Source: Valencia hispanica (Eukaryota; Chordata; Actinopteri; Cyprinodontiformes; Valenciidae). Taken from it: DNA of 64,000 nucleotides. The stretch lies in the NCBI GenBank assembly GCA_963556495.2, contig OY747707.1:31211371-31275370 (forward strand), written 5' to 3'. The notes beneath the pieces were generated by a model that worked only from the letters and a program-made list of their open reading frames with translations, made no database searches and was not told the DNA's origin. A program made the translations under genes and the position numbers. Shown here in pieces: positions 1-11,516 of the stretch (its first letter is position 1; the number at the start of each line of letters is the position of its first letter).

Positions 1-3000
1 CTGTAACAGATATCAAAAAGCTGAATCATTTGAACATAGCCTAAAGCCTTGTGGATATTACTTCATCACCAACACAGCTGCCTGTACAGCCTGACAGAGA
101 ATAAACACTTCCAGCAAGTATTCCAGTGTCATCAGACTCATCGACACCTAATGACTCTCCGTTTAGAGATTTCTCAGACAGACTGAAGGCATAAATTAGA
201 ATTGGATCACAACTAACACCGAAACTTGGACTACATCAGTCTCCTGGGACTAACACTGGATGTCCTCTGCCCATGCCTGAACTGGTAATCACGGATATCT
301 GATGTGCAAGGGAACCGGACAGTAATCCCACTCTCACAGTCTTCCAGTAGTCGTCCACCCCCAAAAAATCATAGAAGTTATTATTAGCAAGAGAAAACAA
401 AAAATTAAAGCCAAACGAACTTATAATTAAACAAATCTCAAATTGATCACCTGTCAGAAGGTTTAGCTACCGATTATCAAACCACTTAAGTTAGCTTTAT
501 TGAATATTAGGTCTCTATCAGGAAAGTCACTCCTAATCAATGAATTCATCACTGAACATAAAATACATGCCTTTTTTATCAGAAACATGGCTAGATAGAA
601 ATAATGAAACATCTGTATTGATAGAATCTACTTCTCCAAATTACAATTTCTTAAGCGAGAGCAAGAAACACAGACGAGGTGGAGGTGTAGCCACAATCTT
701 TCACAACTCAATGAGCTTTAAAAAGCTATCCCTGGACACATATGACTCTGTTGAATAGCTAGCCACCCAGATAAATGAGCCTAAAAAAGCTTTATTTCTA
801 AGTTTATATAAACCCCCAAAACTTAACTCTAACTTCTTTAATGATTTCAGCGACCTTCTTTGCGTAATATGTATAGATTATGACCAATTACTCATTGTGG
901 GGGCCTTCAACATCCATACTGACAATCCCCAGGATAGACTAGCAAAAACATTAAGTGACACTCTTCACAACTTCGGCCTGAACCAGCATGTCAAACAACA
1001 AACACACAATAGAGGACACACTCTGGACTTAATTATCTGGAAAGGTTTAACTATATCTGACATCTCAGTAATTGATATTGCATTATCTGACCCTTTTCTG
1101 TATTTTCTTTGAAAGTACCATCTCTGCTACAATATCTAGCCACAGAGAGATAACTGTAAAATAAGTGTTTTCTCAGGGACAGTTCTGTTAAAACCTTTAA
1201 AAGTAATTACCCTTTCGTAATGAAAATCTCAGACATCATGGATTCCATTGCTCCGACTAAAGTGAAAGTAGTCTCAGATGGAAAGAAGTCTCTGTTGACT
1301 AGCGATCCACTGGTACGTAGTGAAAAAAGGGAGTGTCGACGAGCCGAGAGAAAATGGCGGAAAACTCGACTCCAGGTTCACTGTGAGATCTACAAAGAGA
1401 GACTGAACAGATATCACTTAACTTTAAAAGAAGCTAGTGAATCCTTATTTTCTAAAATAATTAACAGAAACATTAATAATGCACAGAATCTATTTGCAAC
1501 AGTTGAAAGACTAATGAATCCTCCAGTGACAGTAGCCCCTGAACTAAACTCTACCAGGGCCTGCAATGAATTTGCCAGCTTTTTTACTGAAAAGATTCTA
1601 ACAATTAGATGGTCGGTCTGTAACGCAGCAAACCGACCACCAATGTTATACCCAAATATAACTCCTGTCAGGTCTTTTCCCCCAGGCTTTAAAAACAGCA
1701 GTTATTAAAAAAAAGAAAATAATACAGAAAAAGAATAATCTGGACAACACGTTAATGCAGAACTACCGGCCAATTTCTAATCTTCCATTCATCAGTAAAC
1801 ATATTTAAAAAGCTGTGTTTCTGCAGTTAAATAGCTTCATAACAATGTCCAACCGCTTTGATGTTTTTCAGTCTGGATTCCGTGCTCACCACAGCACCGA
1901 GACTGCCCTTGTCAAAGTTTTCAATGACATCCACATAAATACAGACTGTGGTAGAACCACAGTGCTGGTTCTGTTGGACCTCAGTTCAGCATTTGACACT
2001 GTTGATCATGATGTACTATTGGAATGACTGGTGAGCTGGGTCGGACTCTGGTACAATACTTTGCTAGTTTTAGTCTTACCTAAAGAACAGGGACTTTGTT
2101 TCAATAGGAAACTTTTCATCAGAACACACAGAAATCACATGTTGGGTGCCCCAGGGCTCCATCCTGGGGCCCCTCTTATTTAGTATCTATATGCTCCCAC
2201 TAGCCCAGATTACAACAACCAATAAGATTAGCTACCATAACTATGCAGATGATTCTCAGCTCTACATTACGATGTCACCAGGTGACTTTGAACCCATCCA
2301 AACACTAAGTGCATGCATCGAGCAAATCAATGGATGGATGTGTCATAACTTCCTCCAATTGAACAGAAACAAAACAGAAGTAATTACTTTTGGACCTAAA
2401 GAGGAAAGATCAATAGTCAGCACACAGCTCCAGTTAATACAGATAGAAACTACTGATCAGGCCAGAAATCTAGGTGTAGTAATGGACTCAGACCTGAACC
2501 CCTAGGGTCACATAAAGGCAATAACAAGATCAGCCTTCTATCACCTGAAGAAAATTTCTAGAATTAAAGGACTAATGTCGAAACAGGACCACGAAAAACT
2601 CATCCATGCGTTTATCTTTAGTTGGATTGATTACTGCAACAGCGTCCTCACAGGTCTGCCTAAAAAGTCAATCAGACAGCTGCAGCTGATCCAGAACGCT
2701 GCTGCTCGTGTTCCTCCCTAAAACCAGGAAGGTAGAGCACATCACACCCGTTCTAAAGTCCTTACGCTGGCTCCCTGTAGCTCAGAGAATAGACATCAAA
2801 CTATTTATACTAGTTTATAAATCATTGAATGGCTTATCACCAAAATATGTTGAAGATCTGCTGTTACTATACCAACCCCCCCGAACACTCAGGTCCTCTA
2901 ATTCCAGTCTACTTAACATTCCTACAATTAGAACCAAACACGGAGAAGCAGCTTTCAGTTTCTATGCTCCTCTAATCTGGAACAAACTTCCAAAAACTGC

Positions 3001-3310
3001 AAAGCTGCTGAAACACTGAGTTCTTTTAAATCACAACTAATAACGTATCTGTTTGGAGGTGCCTTTGATTAATGCTTTGATGCATCATGTTTTGTGTATT
3101 CTTCTTGTTTTACTGCTGTTTTTACATTATATGCTTTGTAATGCTTCGATGAATCTGTGTGTGCTTCTTGTTTTATTGCTGTTTTTACTTTAAATGCTTT
3201 CTGTGTTTTACTGCTATTTCTATTTTACCACTTATTCATGTAAAGCACCTTGAATTACCTTGTTGTTGAAAGTGTGCTTTACAAAAAAAATTGCCTTGTC
3301 TTGCCTTGTG
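1..3310 (+). mobile_element. Decayed L2-type LINE, copy 1
   Basis: A long non-LTR retrotransposon on the + strand, broken by stops and frameshifts. Translated fragments run in the expected order. An AP-endonuclease piece lies at 540-758 and continues at 897-1112, where the usual GDFN motif reads GAFN, so a catalytic Asp is lost. A linker rich in Arg/Lys lies at 1220-1708. RT fragments follow at 1815-2027 ([27 protein letters not shown]) and 2146-2505 ([19 protein letters not shown]), with the C-terminal part at 2708-3019. Positions 1-480 look like its 5' UTR, since the minus-strand copy at 7.8-9.8 kb shares sequence from about position 370 onward. The 3' end is an AT-rich UTR closing in short TTGCC-type repeats near 3290-3309. 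The left end may lie outside the window. The element is dead by sequence. The L2/CR1-group assignment rests on these RT motifs. Confidence 0.85.
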
Positions 3311-4504
3311 ACCTGTTTAAAGTTTAAATGGAGTTTCTATCTGAAAGCTTATGGAAGTAGTTATCTGTCAAACTGCACAAGGTTTTTGCAGAATTTTGTA
3401 GGATTTTCAAAATTTTCTATGTATATTAATGGGCCAAAAATGGCTATAAAAAGCTGAATATTAGGCATAAAAAATATGAATACCAAAAGACATAGCCACA
3501 AGGAGTAGAAAGAGCTGAATATTTGAAAAGTGGAATGGTTAAATAGCAAAAAACTTAGAAACTTAAGTTGAAGAATCTCAATTCACAAAATAAAATGCTG
3601 ATCAATCCTGAATGAAAAATATCTGAAAAGTAAAAAAAGCACTCCCAAAAACTGAGATCCCAACTTTTCCAACTAGTAGATGACTATGTTGTTCATATTG
3701 TTCTAACTTGCAGGTCTGTCTCTGGTTTCAGACCTTGTGGTGGCTGGCTGTGTTCTCAAAGAAAGTTATATCTCTGTTCCTATCTTGTTGTGAGCATTCT
3801 TCTCTTCAGTCACTGGCTGCTCTCAGAGGCGTGGTTAACCATCCTAAACTTAGCCGATCTCAGAAACAGTTGGATTTTCATTTGACAGCAGCATCATGTG
3901 TAAATAATTTATGTATTATTGTACATGTTGTAACAGTTTTATGCCTAAGTGTTTTAAAAGAATAGATAATAAATAATAATAATAAATAAATAAATCAAAT
4001 TTATAAAAAATAATAGATATGAATGAAACAAAATATGTTTGCAATCCATCTAAGGACAACCGAAAAATATTTGGAGACCCTAAAAATGTGTTAAATGATA
4101 GGCCATAGATTTGGTGTTATAAGTATGTTTTAAGAAACACACAGGGAATATCACATTGAACAGAATATTTCCAGGTTCTTATCGCTGCCTGGAGGCCAGG
4201 ATCCTCTCTAAGTTCCCAACAACGCAGAAATAAGGATGAAGATCTCCAACACCTTCATGAAGACCATCCAGTGCTGCAAGGACCACTGTGCTCGACATTT
4301 GTTAAGAACATTTAGTTACTAAACAAGACTTATATGATTTAGCACATAGTAATTTTAAAAGCTAATGGGATGCCTTTAGTTTTCAAAGCATCTGCGGTAT
4401 GATCCGGAAACTTGGAAAATTTGGGATGAATGAATGAGTAATTTGTTAAATCAGATAATGATTCTTCTGTCTCAGGTCAGCCTTTTGCTGGATTTGTTTT
4501 CCTC
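3311..4504. other. Intergenic, no recognised gene
   Basis: AT-rich sequence between the L2 copy and Rex3. Short open frames occur (for example 3708-3965) but lack splice context or recognisable motifs. A run of ATAA/AATA units lies at about 3965-4010. I see no identifiable element here. Confidence 0.5.
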
Positions 4505-4514
4505 TATTTCATTT

Positions 4515-6358
4515 CAGGTACCGACAGGCCAAGCGGGATGCGGCTCGGATGGTTGCTGAGGCAAAAACTCGGGCGTGGGAGGAGTTTGGAGAGACCATGG
4601 AAAACGACTTCCGTACGGCTTCGAAGCGATTCTGGTCCACCATCCGGCGTCTCGGGGGGGGAAAGCGGTCTGCCACCAACACTGGACGGTGTGCTGCTGA
4701 CCTCGACGCGGGACGTTTTGGGTCGGTGGATGGAATACTTCGAAGACCTCCTCAATCCCACCGGCACGCCTTCCAATCTGGAAGCAGGGTTTGGGGACTT
4801 GGGGTCGGGCTCTCCAATCTCTGGTGCCGAGGTCACCGAGGTCGTTAAAAAGCTCCTCGGTGGCAAGGCTCCGGGGGTGGATGAGATTCGACCGGAGTTC
4901 CTCAAGGCTCTGGATGTTGTGGGGCTGTGTTGGTTAACGCGGCTCTGCAATATTGCGTGGACATCGGGGGCAGTTCCCTTGGATTGGCAGACCGGGTTGG
5001 TGGTCCCCCTGTTTAAAAAGGGGGACCACAGGGTGTGTTCCAACTACAGGGGGATCACACTTCTGAGCCTCCCTGGTAAGGTCTATTCAGGGGTTCTGGA
5101 GAGGAGGGTCCGACGGATAGTCGAACCTCGGATCCAGGAGGAACAATGCGGTTTTCGTCCTGGCTGTGGAACACTGGACCAGCTCTACACCCTCAGCAGG
5201 GTCCTGGAGGGTGCGTGGGAGTTCGCCCAACCGGTCTACATGTGTTTTGTGGACTTGGAGAAGGCGTTCGACCGTGTCCCTCGGGGGGCCCTGTGGGGGG
5301 TGCTCTGGGAGTATGGGGTACCGGGCCCCTTGATACGGGCTGTTAGGTCCCTGTACGACCGGTGCCAGAGTTTGGTTCGCATTGCCGGCAGTAAGTCGGG
5401 CTTGTTTCCGGTGAGAGTTGGACTCCGCCAAGGTTGCCCTTTGTCACCGATCCTGTTCCTAACTTTTATGGACAGGATTTCTAGGCGCAGCCAAGGCGTT
5501 GCGGGGATCCGTTTTGGTGGCCTCAGGATCGGGTCTCTGCTTTTTGCAGATGATGTGGTCCTGTTGGCTTCATCGGAGCGTGATCTACAGCTTTCGCTGG
5601 AGCTGTTCGCAGCCGAGTGTGAAGCGGCTGGGATGAGAATCAGCACCTCCAAATCCGAGGCCATGGTCTTGAGCCGGAAAAGGGTGGGGTGCCTCCTCCA
5701 GGTCAGGGATGGGGTCCTTCCCCAAGTGGAGGAGTTTAAGTATCTGGGGGTCTTGTTCACGAATGAGGGAAAAATGGAGCGGGAGATCGATAGACGGATT
5801 GGTGGGGCATCTGCAGTTATGCGGGCGCTCTACCGGTCTGTCGTGGTGAAGAGAGAGCTGAGCCAAAAGGCGAAGCTCTCGATTTACCGGTCGATCTACG
5901 TTCCTACCCTCATCTATGGTCACGAACTCTGGGTGGTGACCGAAAGAACGAGATCACGGATACAAGCGGCTGAAATGAGTTTCCTCCGCAGAGTGTCTGG
6001 GCTCTCCCTTAGAGATAGGGTGAGAAGCTCAGTCATCCAGAGGGGGCTCAGAGTAGAGCCGCTGCTTCTCCACATCGAGAGGAGTCAGTTGAGGTGGCTC
6101 GGGCATCTGGTCAGGATGCCTCCTGGACGCCTCCCTGGTGAGGTGTTTCAGGCACGTCCCACCGGGAGGAGGCCCAGGGGAAGGCCCAGGACACGCTGGA
6201 GGGACTATGTTTCTCGGCTGGCCTGGGAGCGCCTTGGGGTTCCTCCCGAGGAGCTGGAACAAGTGGCTGGGGAAAGGGAAGTCTGGGTCTCTTTGCTTAG
6301 GCTGCTGCCCCCGCGACCTGACCCCGGATAAGCGGAAGAAAATGGATGGATGGATGGA
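4515..6358 (+). mobile_element. Rex3 (RTE-clade) LINE, 5'-truncated
   Basis: A GC-rich block, in sharp contrast to its AT-rich flanks, that carries the RT and C-terminal region of the fish Rex3/RTE family and ends in a (GGAT)n tail. The endonuclease is absent, as expected for 5' truncation during target-primed insertion. The flanks carry an exact 10-bp direct repeat TATTTCATTT at 4505-4514 and 6359-6368, which marks the target-site duplication and fixes the boundaries. The GC content and nearly open frame suggest a relatively recent insertion. A second, very short copy of the same family lies at 54337-54627. Confidence 0.9.
4538..6331 (+). CDS. Rex3 reverse transcriptase fragment
   Basis: A 597-codon open frame of a non-LTR retrotransposon RT, which copies element RNA into DNA at a nicked target. 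Visible RT landmarks are NYRGITLLS, the FVDLEKAFDRV motif, GLRQGCPLSP and the catalytic FADD at 5543-5554. A C-terminal region follows with LRWLGHLVRMP and an Arg-rich segment. The ATG at 4538 is not a biological start. The original frame enters at about 4519 and runs through another frame until an 8-G run at 4654-4661, where it shifts into this one. From there to the stop at 6331 there is no further break. With no endonuclease domain and a shifted N-terminus it cannot be autonomous. Confidence 0.85.
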   Translation: MRLGWLLRQKLGRGRSLERPWKTTSVRLRSDSGPPSGVSGGESGLPPTLDGVLLTSTRDVLGRWMEYFEDLLNPTGTPSNLEAGFGDLGSGSPISGAEVTEVVKKLLGGKAPGVDEIRPEFLKALDVVGLCWLTRLCNIAWTSGAVPLDWQTGLVVPLFKKGDHRVCSNYRGITLLSLPGKVYSGVLERRVRRIVEPRIQEEQCGFRPGCGTLDQLYTLSRVLEGAWEFAQPVYMCFVDLEKAFDRVPRGALWGVLWEYGVPGPLIRAVRSLYDRCQSLVRIAGSKSGLFPVRVGLRQGCPLSPILFLTFMDRISRRSQGVAGIRFGGLRIGSLLFADDVVLLASSERDLQLSLELFAAECEAAGMRISTSKSEAMVLSRKRVGCLLQVRDGVLPQVEEFKYLGVLFTNEGKMEREIDRRIGGASAVMRALYRSVVVKRELSQKAKLSIYRSIYVPTLIYGHELWVVTERTRSRIQAAEMSFLRRVSGLSLRDRVRSSVIQRGLRVEPLLLHIERSQLRWLGHLVRMPPGRLPGEVFQARPTGRRPRGRPRTRWRDYVSRLAWERLGVPPEELEQVAGEREVWVSLLRLLPPRPDPG

Positions 6359-6359
6359 T
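6343..6359 (+). repeat. (GGAT)n tail of Rex3
   Basis: Tandem GGAT units directly after the Rex3 3' end, the tail usual for this family. Confidence 0.85.
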
Positions 6360-6368
6360 ATTTCATTT

Positions 6369-6880
6369 TCAAGGCCATGAAGCTTCGTTCGTCCTGCACA
6401 TTCTGCTTTTCACAAAACACAGAACAATACGCTTTGCATGGCATAAAATAAATGAATGACAACTGAGTGATGAGGCAACAAAGGTCCAAAGAAAAACTCT
6501 TTTGAGAAAAGACTTTTACTCTAACTGATCTTGACAGAAAGACTGTTTGACTCCAGTTAAATCCAGTGGTATATTCAGATTCAAATCCGATTATGTACAG
6601 TCCAACTCAGTCTAATTCACCCGGAAGTATAATCAGAGGTGAACTTGCTGGAATCTTGAGTTTAGGATCTGAAACGTTTAGTTTAATTTGGAAATCAGGT
6701 TTGGATTGTTTTCTGATAATTTGTCGTCTCTTGGCGTTCCAGCCAAGTGCTGTCGTACTTTTAGGTCTCCCCCAACTGCTCTCTTCTTTTTTGCTTTTAT
6801 TAACAACACTGTCAGTAACTCTGGAATAACTGTTCGTCCCACCATGGATAATTCACCATCATCCCATCAGGAGGCTTGCA
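6369..6880. other. Intergenic, unassigned
   Basis: No gene recognised. Two overlapping open frames near 6566-6951 have no family motifs and no splice signals that I can support. Confidence 0.4.
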
Positions 6881-7397
6881 TTAAAGGGGCTATATCACAC
6901 TTTTCCCCCAAAATAAACGTAAAAATAGCCTTTTTATTTGACCATTTATGACTCAAACATCTCCTGATAAGCATACTGACACCTTGTCAGCTCACAGTGG
7001 GTGCACCTAATAGCCCTTATCCAATTTTTTCTATCGGGTCCGATTTTCCCGCGCTGTCTGCGGATGTGACGTCAAGCGCGTTCATGTTGTTTCAGATCAC
7101 ATGTTCAAATGTTTCAGATCACTCTGCCCCCACTGCTACTCAGCACTCACAAACAGCTCAATGGATTGTGCGAATACACAGAAGAGACCAAGGACAACTT
7201 TGACACCAACAGTAACTCCACGTAAGACTAAAAAAGTTAAACCCCTGACAAGTGCCCGAAAAAGATCGCAGATTGAGAGCGACTGGCATACGAGTGCGCG
7301 CTGCGAGAGCAAGCAGAAAGGAAGAGCAGTTCCGTTTTTTGGCCACAGGTGTCAGTCGCTAGTTTAAATTTCAGAAAATTGCATATAGACCCTTTAA
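6881..7397 (+). mobile_element. TTAA-target non-autonomous DNA transposon
   Basis: A 509-bp element flanked on both sides by TTAA (6881-6884 and 7394-7397). Its ends are inverted repeats: AGGGGCTATAT at the left and, read from the other strand, AGGGTCTATAT at the right. TTAA duplication occurs in piggyBac and Kolobok elements, and the AGG...CCT ends fit Kolobok better. No transposase is encoded. Its right end sits inside an L2 LINE fragment. A partial inverted second copy lies at 7585-7806. Confidence 0.75.
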
Positions 7398-7584
7398 ACC
7401 TATCCAAATCCTAAGTAAATGCATCGAGCAAATCAATGGATGGATGTGCCATAACTTTCTTCAGCTGAACAGAAACAAAAAAGAAGTAACTACTTTTGGA
7501 CCTAAACAGAAACGATCAAGTGTCAGCACACAGCTTCAGTTAATACAGCTAGAAAATACTGATCAGGCCCGAAATCTAGGTGTA
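7398..7584 (+). mobile_element. L2 LINE fragment in + orientation
   Basis: Closely matches 2287-2486 of the L2 copy at the start of the window (the region just after YADDSQLY) and is on the + strand. The rest of this L2 copy, from 7807 onward, is on the - strand, so this block has been inverted relative to it. Confidence 0.8.
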
Positions 7585-7806
7585 GATCTGAAACATTTAA
7601 CATGAACGCGCTTGACGTCACATCCGCAGACAGCAATCCGACCCAACAGAAAATAGAAAAAATTGGATAAGGGCTATTAGGTGCACCCACTGTGAGCTGA
7701 CAAGGTGTCATTATGCTCATCAGGAGATGTTTGAGTTATAAATGGTCAAATAAAAAGGCTATTGTTACGTTTATTTTGGGGAAAAAGTTGCACATAGCCC
7801 CTTTAA
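7585..7806 (-). mobile_element. Partial inverted copy of the TTAA element
   Basis: Reverse complement of about 6881-7120, ending in CCCCT followed by TTAA at 7803-7806. It lacks an 18-base internal segment present in the other copy. The inner end stops abruptly in L2 sequence at about 7584, which makes this a rearrangement breakpoint and not a transposon terminus. Confidence 0.8.
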
Positions 7807-9765
7807 AGTCACCTGGTGACATCGTAACGAAAGCTGAGTATCATCCGTGTAGTTATGGTAGCTAATCTTATTGGTTGCTATAATTTTGCCAAGTGGGAGC
7901 ATGTAGATATTAAATAAAAGGGGCCCCAGGATGATCAACAGTGTTAAATGCTGCACTGAGGTCCAACAGAACCAGCACTGTGGTTCTACCACAGTCTGTA
8001 TTTATGCGGATGTCATTGAAAACTTTGACGAGGGCAGTCTCAGTGCTGTGGTGGGCACGGAAACCCGACTGAAAAACATAAAAGCGGTTGGTCATTGTTA
8101 GGAAGCTATTTAACTGCTGAAACACAGCTTTTTCAATAAGTTTACTGATGAATGGAAGATTAGAGATTGGTCTGTAGTTAATGTTGTCCAGATTATTCTT
8201 TTTTAGCAGTGGTTTAATAACTGCTATTTTTAATATCTGGGGGAAGATACCTGACAGGAAGGATGAGTTAACTATTTGAATCAGATCAGTCCCAATGACA
8301 GGGAAAACTTTCTAAAGGAAAGCTGTGGGTAGGATATCAAGACAGCAAGAGGAGGAGCTTAATTGGTTAATTAGGTTTTTTTGGTTTAATTCATGGAATT
8401 TTGACATTTTAACTACATTGGTGTTAGTTGGGTATAACATTGGTAGTGGATTCGGTGCTGCGTTACAGACCGACCGTCTAATTGTTAGAATCTTTTCAGT
8501 AAAAAAGCTGGCAAATTCATTGATCGAGTTTAGTTCAGGGGCTACTGCCACTGGAGGATTCATTAGTCTTTCCACTGTTGCAAATAGAGTCTGTGCATTA
8601 TTAATGTTTCTATTAATTATTTTAGAAAAGAACGATTCCCTAGCTTCTTTTAAGTGATATGTTCAGTCTCTCTTTGTGGATCTCACAGTGAACCTGGAGT
8701 CGAGTTTTCCGCCATTTTCTCTCGACTCCTCGACACTCCCTTTTTTTACTATGTAACAGTGGATCGCTAGTCCACAAAGACTTCTTTCTGCCTGAGACTA
8801 CTTTCACTTTAGTTGGAGCAATGGAATCAATAATGTCTGAGATTTTCACGAGAAAATTATCTACCAGCTTATTTACTGAGTTGGAGTTGGGAAGTGAGGG
8901 GGATGTGGTGGAAGGGTAAATACTTTTAAAGGTTTCAACTGAACTGTCCCTGAGAAAACACTTTTTTTGTAGTTATCTCTCTGTGGCTAGATAGTTTAGC
9001 AGAGATGGTACTTTCCAAGAAAACAGAAATGATCAGATGTCAATTACCGAGATGTCAGATATAGCTAAACCTTTCCAGATAATTAAGTCCAGTGTGTCCT
9101 CTATTGTGTGTTGGTTGTTTGACTTGCTGGTTCAGGCCGAAGTTGTGAAGAGTGTGACTTAATGTTTTTGCTAGTTTATCCTGGGGATTGTCAGTATGGA
9201 TGTTGGAGGCCCCCACAATGAGTAATTGGTCACAATCGATATATATTAGAGAAAGAAGGTCACTGAAATCATTAAAGAAGTTAGAGTTAAGTTTTGGGGG
9301 TTTATATAAACTTAGAAATAGAGCTTTTTTAGGGCATTTATCTGGGTGGCTAGATCTTCAACAGAGTCAAATGTGCCCAGGGATAGCTTTTTAAAGTTCA
9401 TTGAGTTGTGAAATATTGTGGCTACACCTCCACCTCATCTGTGTTTCCTGCTCTCGCTTAAGAAATTGTAATTTGGAGGGGTAGATTCTGTCAATACAGA
9501 TGTTTCATTATTTACATCAAGCCCGGTTTCCTATAAAAAAAGGCCATGTTTTTTTTGTTCAGTGATGAATTCATTGATTTGGAGTGAGTTTCCTGCTAAA
9601 GACCTAATATTTAATAAAGCTAACTTAAGTGGTTTCATAATTGGTAGCTGAACCTTCTGACAGGTGATCAATTTGAGAATTGTTTTTGGGTTTTTTTAAA
9701 GAATGTTTGGCTTTATTTTTTGTTTTCTCTTGCTTGTAATGACTTGAATGATTTTTTTTTAGAGT
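7807..9765 (-). mobile_element. Decayed L2-type LINE, copy 2
   Basis: Minus-strand counterpart of the L2 at 1-3310. It runs from just upstream of the RT active-site region (7807) to the 5' UTR (about 9765). Recognisable pieces are the RT fragment at 7910-8125 ([14 protein letters not shown]), the linker at 8312-8575 and 8640-8849, and the endonuclease remnant around 9150-9560. The segment equivalent to about 2003-2160 of copy 1 is deleted near 7930. The 3' third is missing because of the rearrangement described for 6881-7806. Multiple stops make it non-functional. Confidence 0.85.
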
Positions 9766-10090
9766 TTTTGGAAAGACGAATTAGCAAAACTTTCAGTCCA
9801 TTGATGTGCCAAGCTGATAGAAACATTCTCGAGAAAATCTTGCAGGTGTAATTGCAGCAAAAGTTAATTCTATGTTGTTAATTCAGGGGGGCTATATACA
9901 GAAGTGGACATTTTTTTCAGATTTGGATTTGGAACAAAATAAAATAATAAAAAATAAAAATTGAAAACCGTGTAGTATTTTCCCTTCTCTTCAAAATTAT
10001 GTACTGCATTTTTGTTGGTCTATCGCATAAAATACTAATGAAATACAATGATTTTTTCTATAGGAAGGCATTGTTTAATATAAAGTATTC
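9766..10090 (+). mobile_element. Tc1/mariner relic, 3' end
   Basis: Resembles the 3' end of a common fish Tc1 family: a degraded transposase C-terminus (GTAATTGCAGCAAAAG), then the GGGGGCT-type segment and a terminal region reading TTGGTCTATCGCATAAAAT near 10017-10034. It abuts the 5' end of L2 copy 2. Confidence 0.65.
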
Positions 10091-10440
10091 TAATATTTTT
10101 TTAAATCAAATTATCATATAGTACGTTTTCTGCTTTCGATGGGACTTTAAAATTAAAGCGTCTTAGTTTCCCTTGACAACAGACATGATGCATTTAAAAT
10201 GAACATCAAATCATATTTTCAGACTTACATAACATTTTAATATGTCAATTCAGCAGCCGTGCGTCTCAGTTAAATAACTTGGCGTTTAATTTTTAATCAT
10301 TAAACACTGGACATGCTAAATGTTTTCATATGTGCTCTATTTTTGTTCAGAATATAGTGTTTAACCCGACTCAGCAGCAAGTGAAACAAATACTTGAAAA
10401 TTGGCATCGTGACTGAACAACCTACCTTGGTGGCAAAACA
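10091..10440. other. Intergenic, upstream of the gene
   Basis: AT-rich sequence without recognised features, giving way at about 10440 to the more GC-rich promoter region. Confidence 0.4.
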
Positions 10441-11516
10441 CAGGGAGCTAAAATGATTGACAGGTCTCTTAGCCAATCAGAATTGGCGTAGTGGAGTCTC
10501 TTTAAAGCTTCTACTAATGGTCTTTGTGTAAAGGCGGGGAGCAGTTGGCTTGGATAGTCTCCTGATTAGCAACAAACAGAAGGTTACGAGTTAGAAAAAT
10601 TGGATTATTTGCCCACCAGAGCGCCTTCGTGTCTACAGAAGCGGGTTTAACTATGTGGGGGGCCTAACCGGAGCTTGTTAGTTGGTTTTTGATGGCTAAA
10701 GGCGGATATTTGTGACATTTCGTAGCCTTTCTCGGCGAGAGGGAGGTAGAGAGATAGAGAGGGAGGGAGAGAGAGGGTCCACCTCGCTTTTAGGTCGTTT
10801 CAAGTGGCGATGCTTTAGTTGATAGCTGCGTCATCATGTTGCTTCCGAGTCGAGTTGGCGAGAAGAAATCACAAGTTAACGCCGGGAGGTGAGGCTGCCC
10901 GCCGTCATCCAGCCCCGGAGGCCACTCCCGACCCTTGAAGTACGTAGTAGACGGGCTGTCGGTGGGAGACTGGCGGTGAAGCCTACTTAGTTTACGTCGT
11001 TGTTGGGGACTTTACATCATTTGCCTCGGTGTTGTTGGCGCGATTCCCCAACTTAACTGTATTTATTTAATCCGATCTAGGATAGAAATTCGCACGTTTA
11101 AAGGAATAAAGTAAATGTTATTTACAGGAAAATAGCCTAGAAAGAAAGAAAGTGGAAGTGTAACTAGTGGATGGGAAGGTGTGCTTGCCACAACTGTTTG
11201 TATAGTGGGAAGTGATGCTCTCATTGACAGCGGGAACACAAGCAGGACCATCCAGAGAGAGGTCCTCATGGTCCGAGCTAAAACAGGCGATGGGAGACGG
11301 TTCTGTTAACTCCCACTGATTGACTCTAGTTTGTATTAGATCAAGGCGGATTTATCTGTTTGCTGTGTCAGGGGGTCTCTATCATCACAGCCACACGGAC
11401 TTTGTCTCGGCTCAGTTTGGGGAAAGTTTTGACTCCCCCCGTCTGGGTGGGATCACCAGATTTCATAGAGTAGCTGATTTAAAACTGAACAACAAAACTG
11501 GTTTAACAAAATAAAA
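10441..11516 (+). promoter_or_regulatory. Probable promoter and 5' UTR of the BTB zinc-finger gene
   Basis: Composition rises in G+C and CpG compared with the flanks. AGCCAATCAG at 10471-10480 is a good CCAAT box, and an inverted CCAAT (ATTGG, 10482-10486) follows at once, a paired arrangement suited to NF-Y. A purine-rich GAGA stretch lies at 10735-10778. GGGAG followed by GTGAGG near 10884-10894 could be a 5' UTR splice donor, so part of this region may be an intron. The transcription start cannot be placed from sequence alone. Confidence 0.55.

Noticed and set aside
4504..5043. 179-codon minus-strand open frame over Rex3
   Set aside because: Antisense shadow of the GC-rich Rex3 RT coding sequence, with no independent motif.
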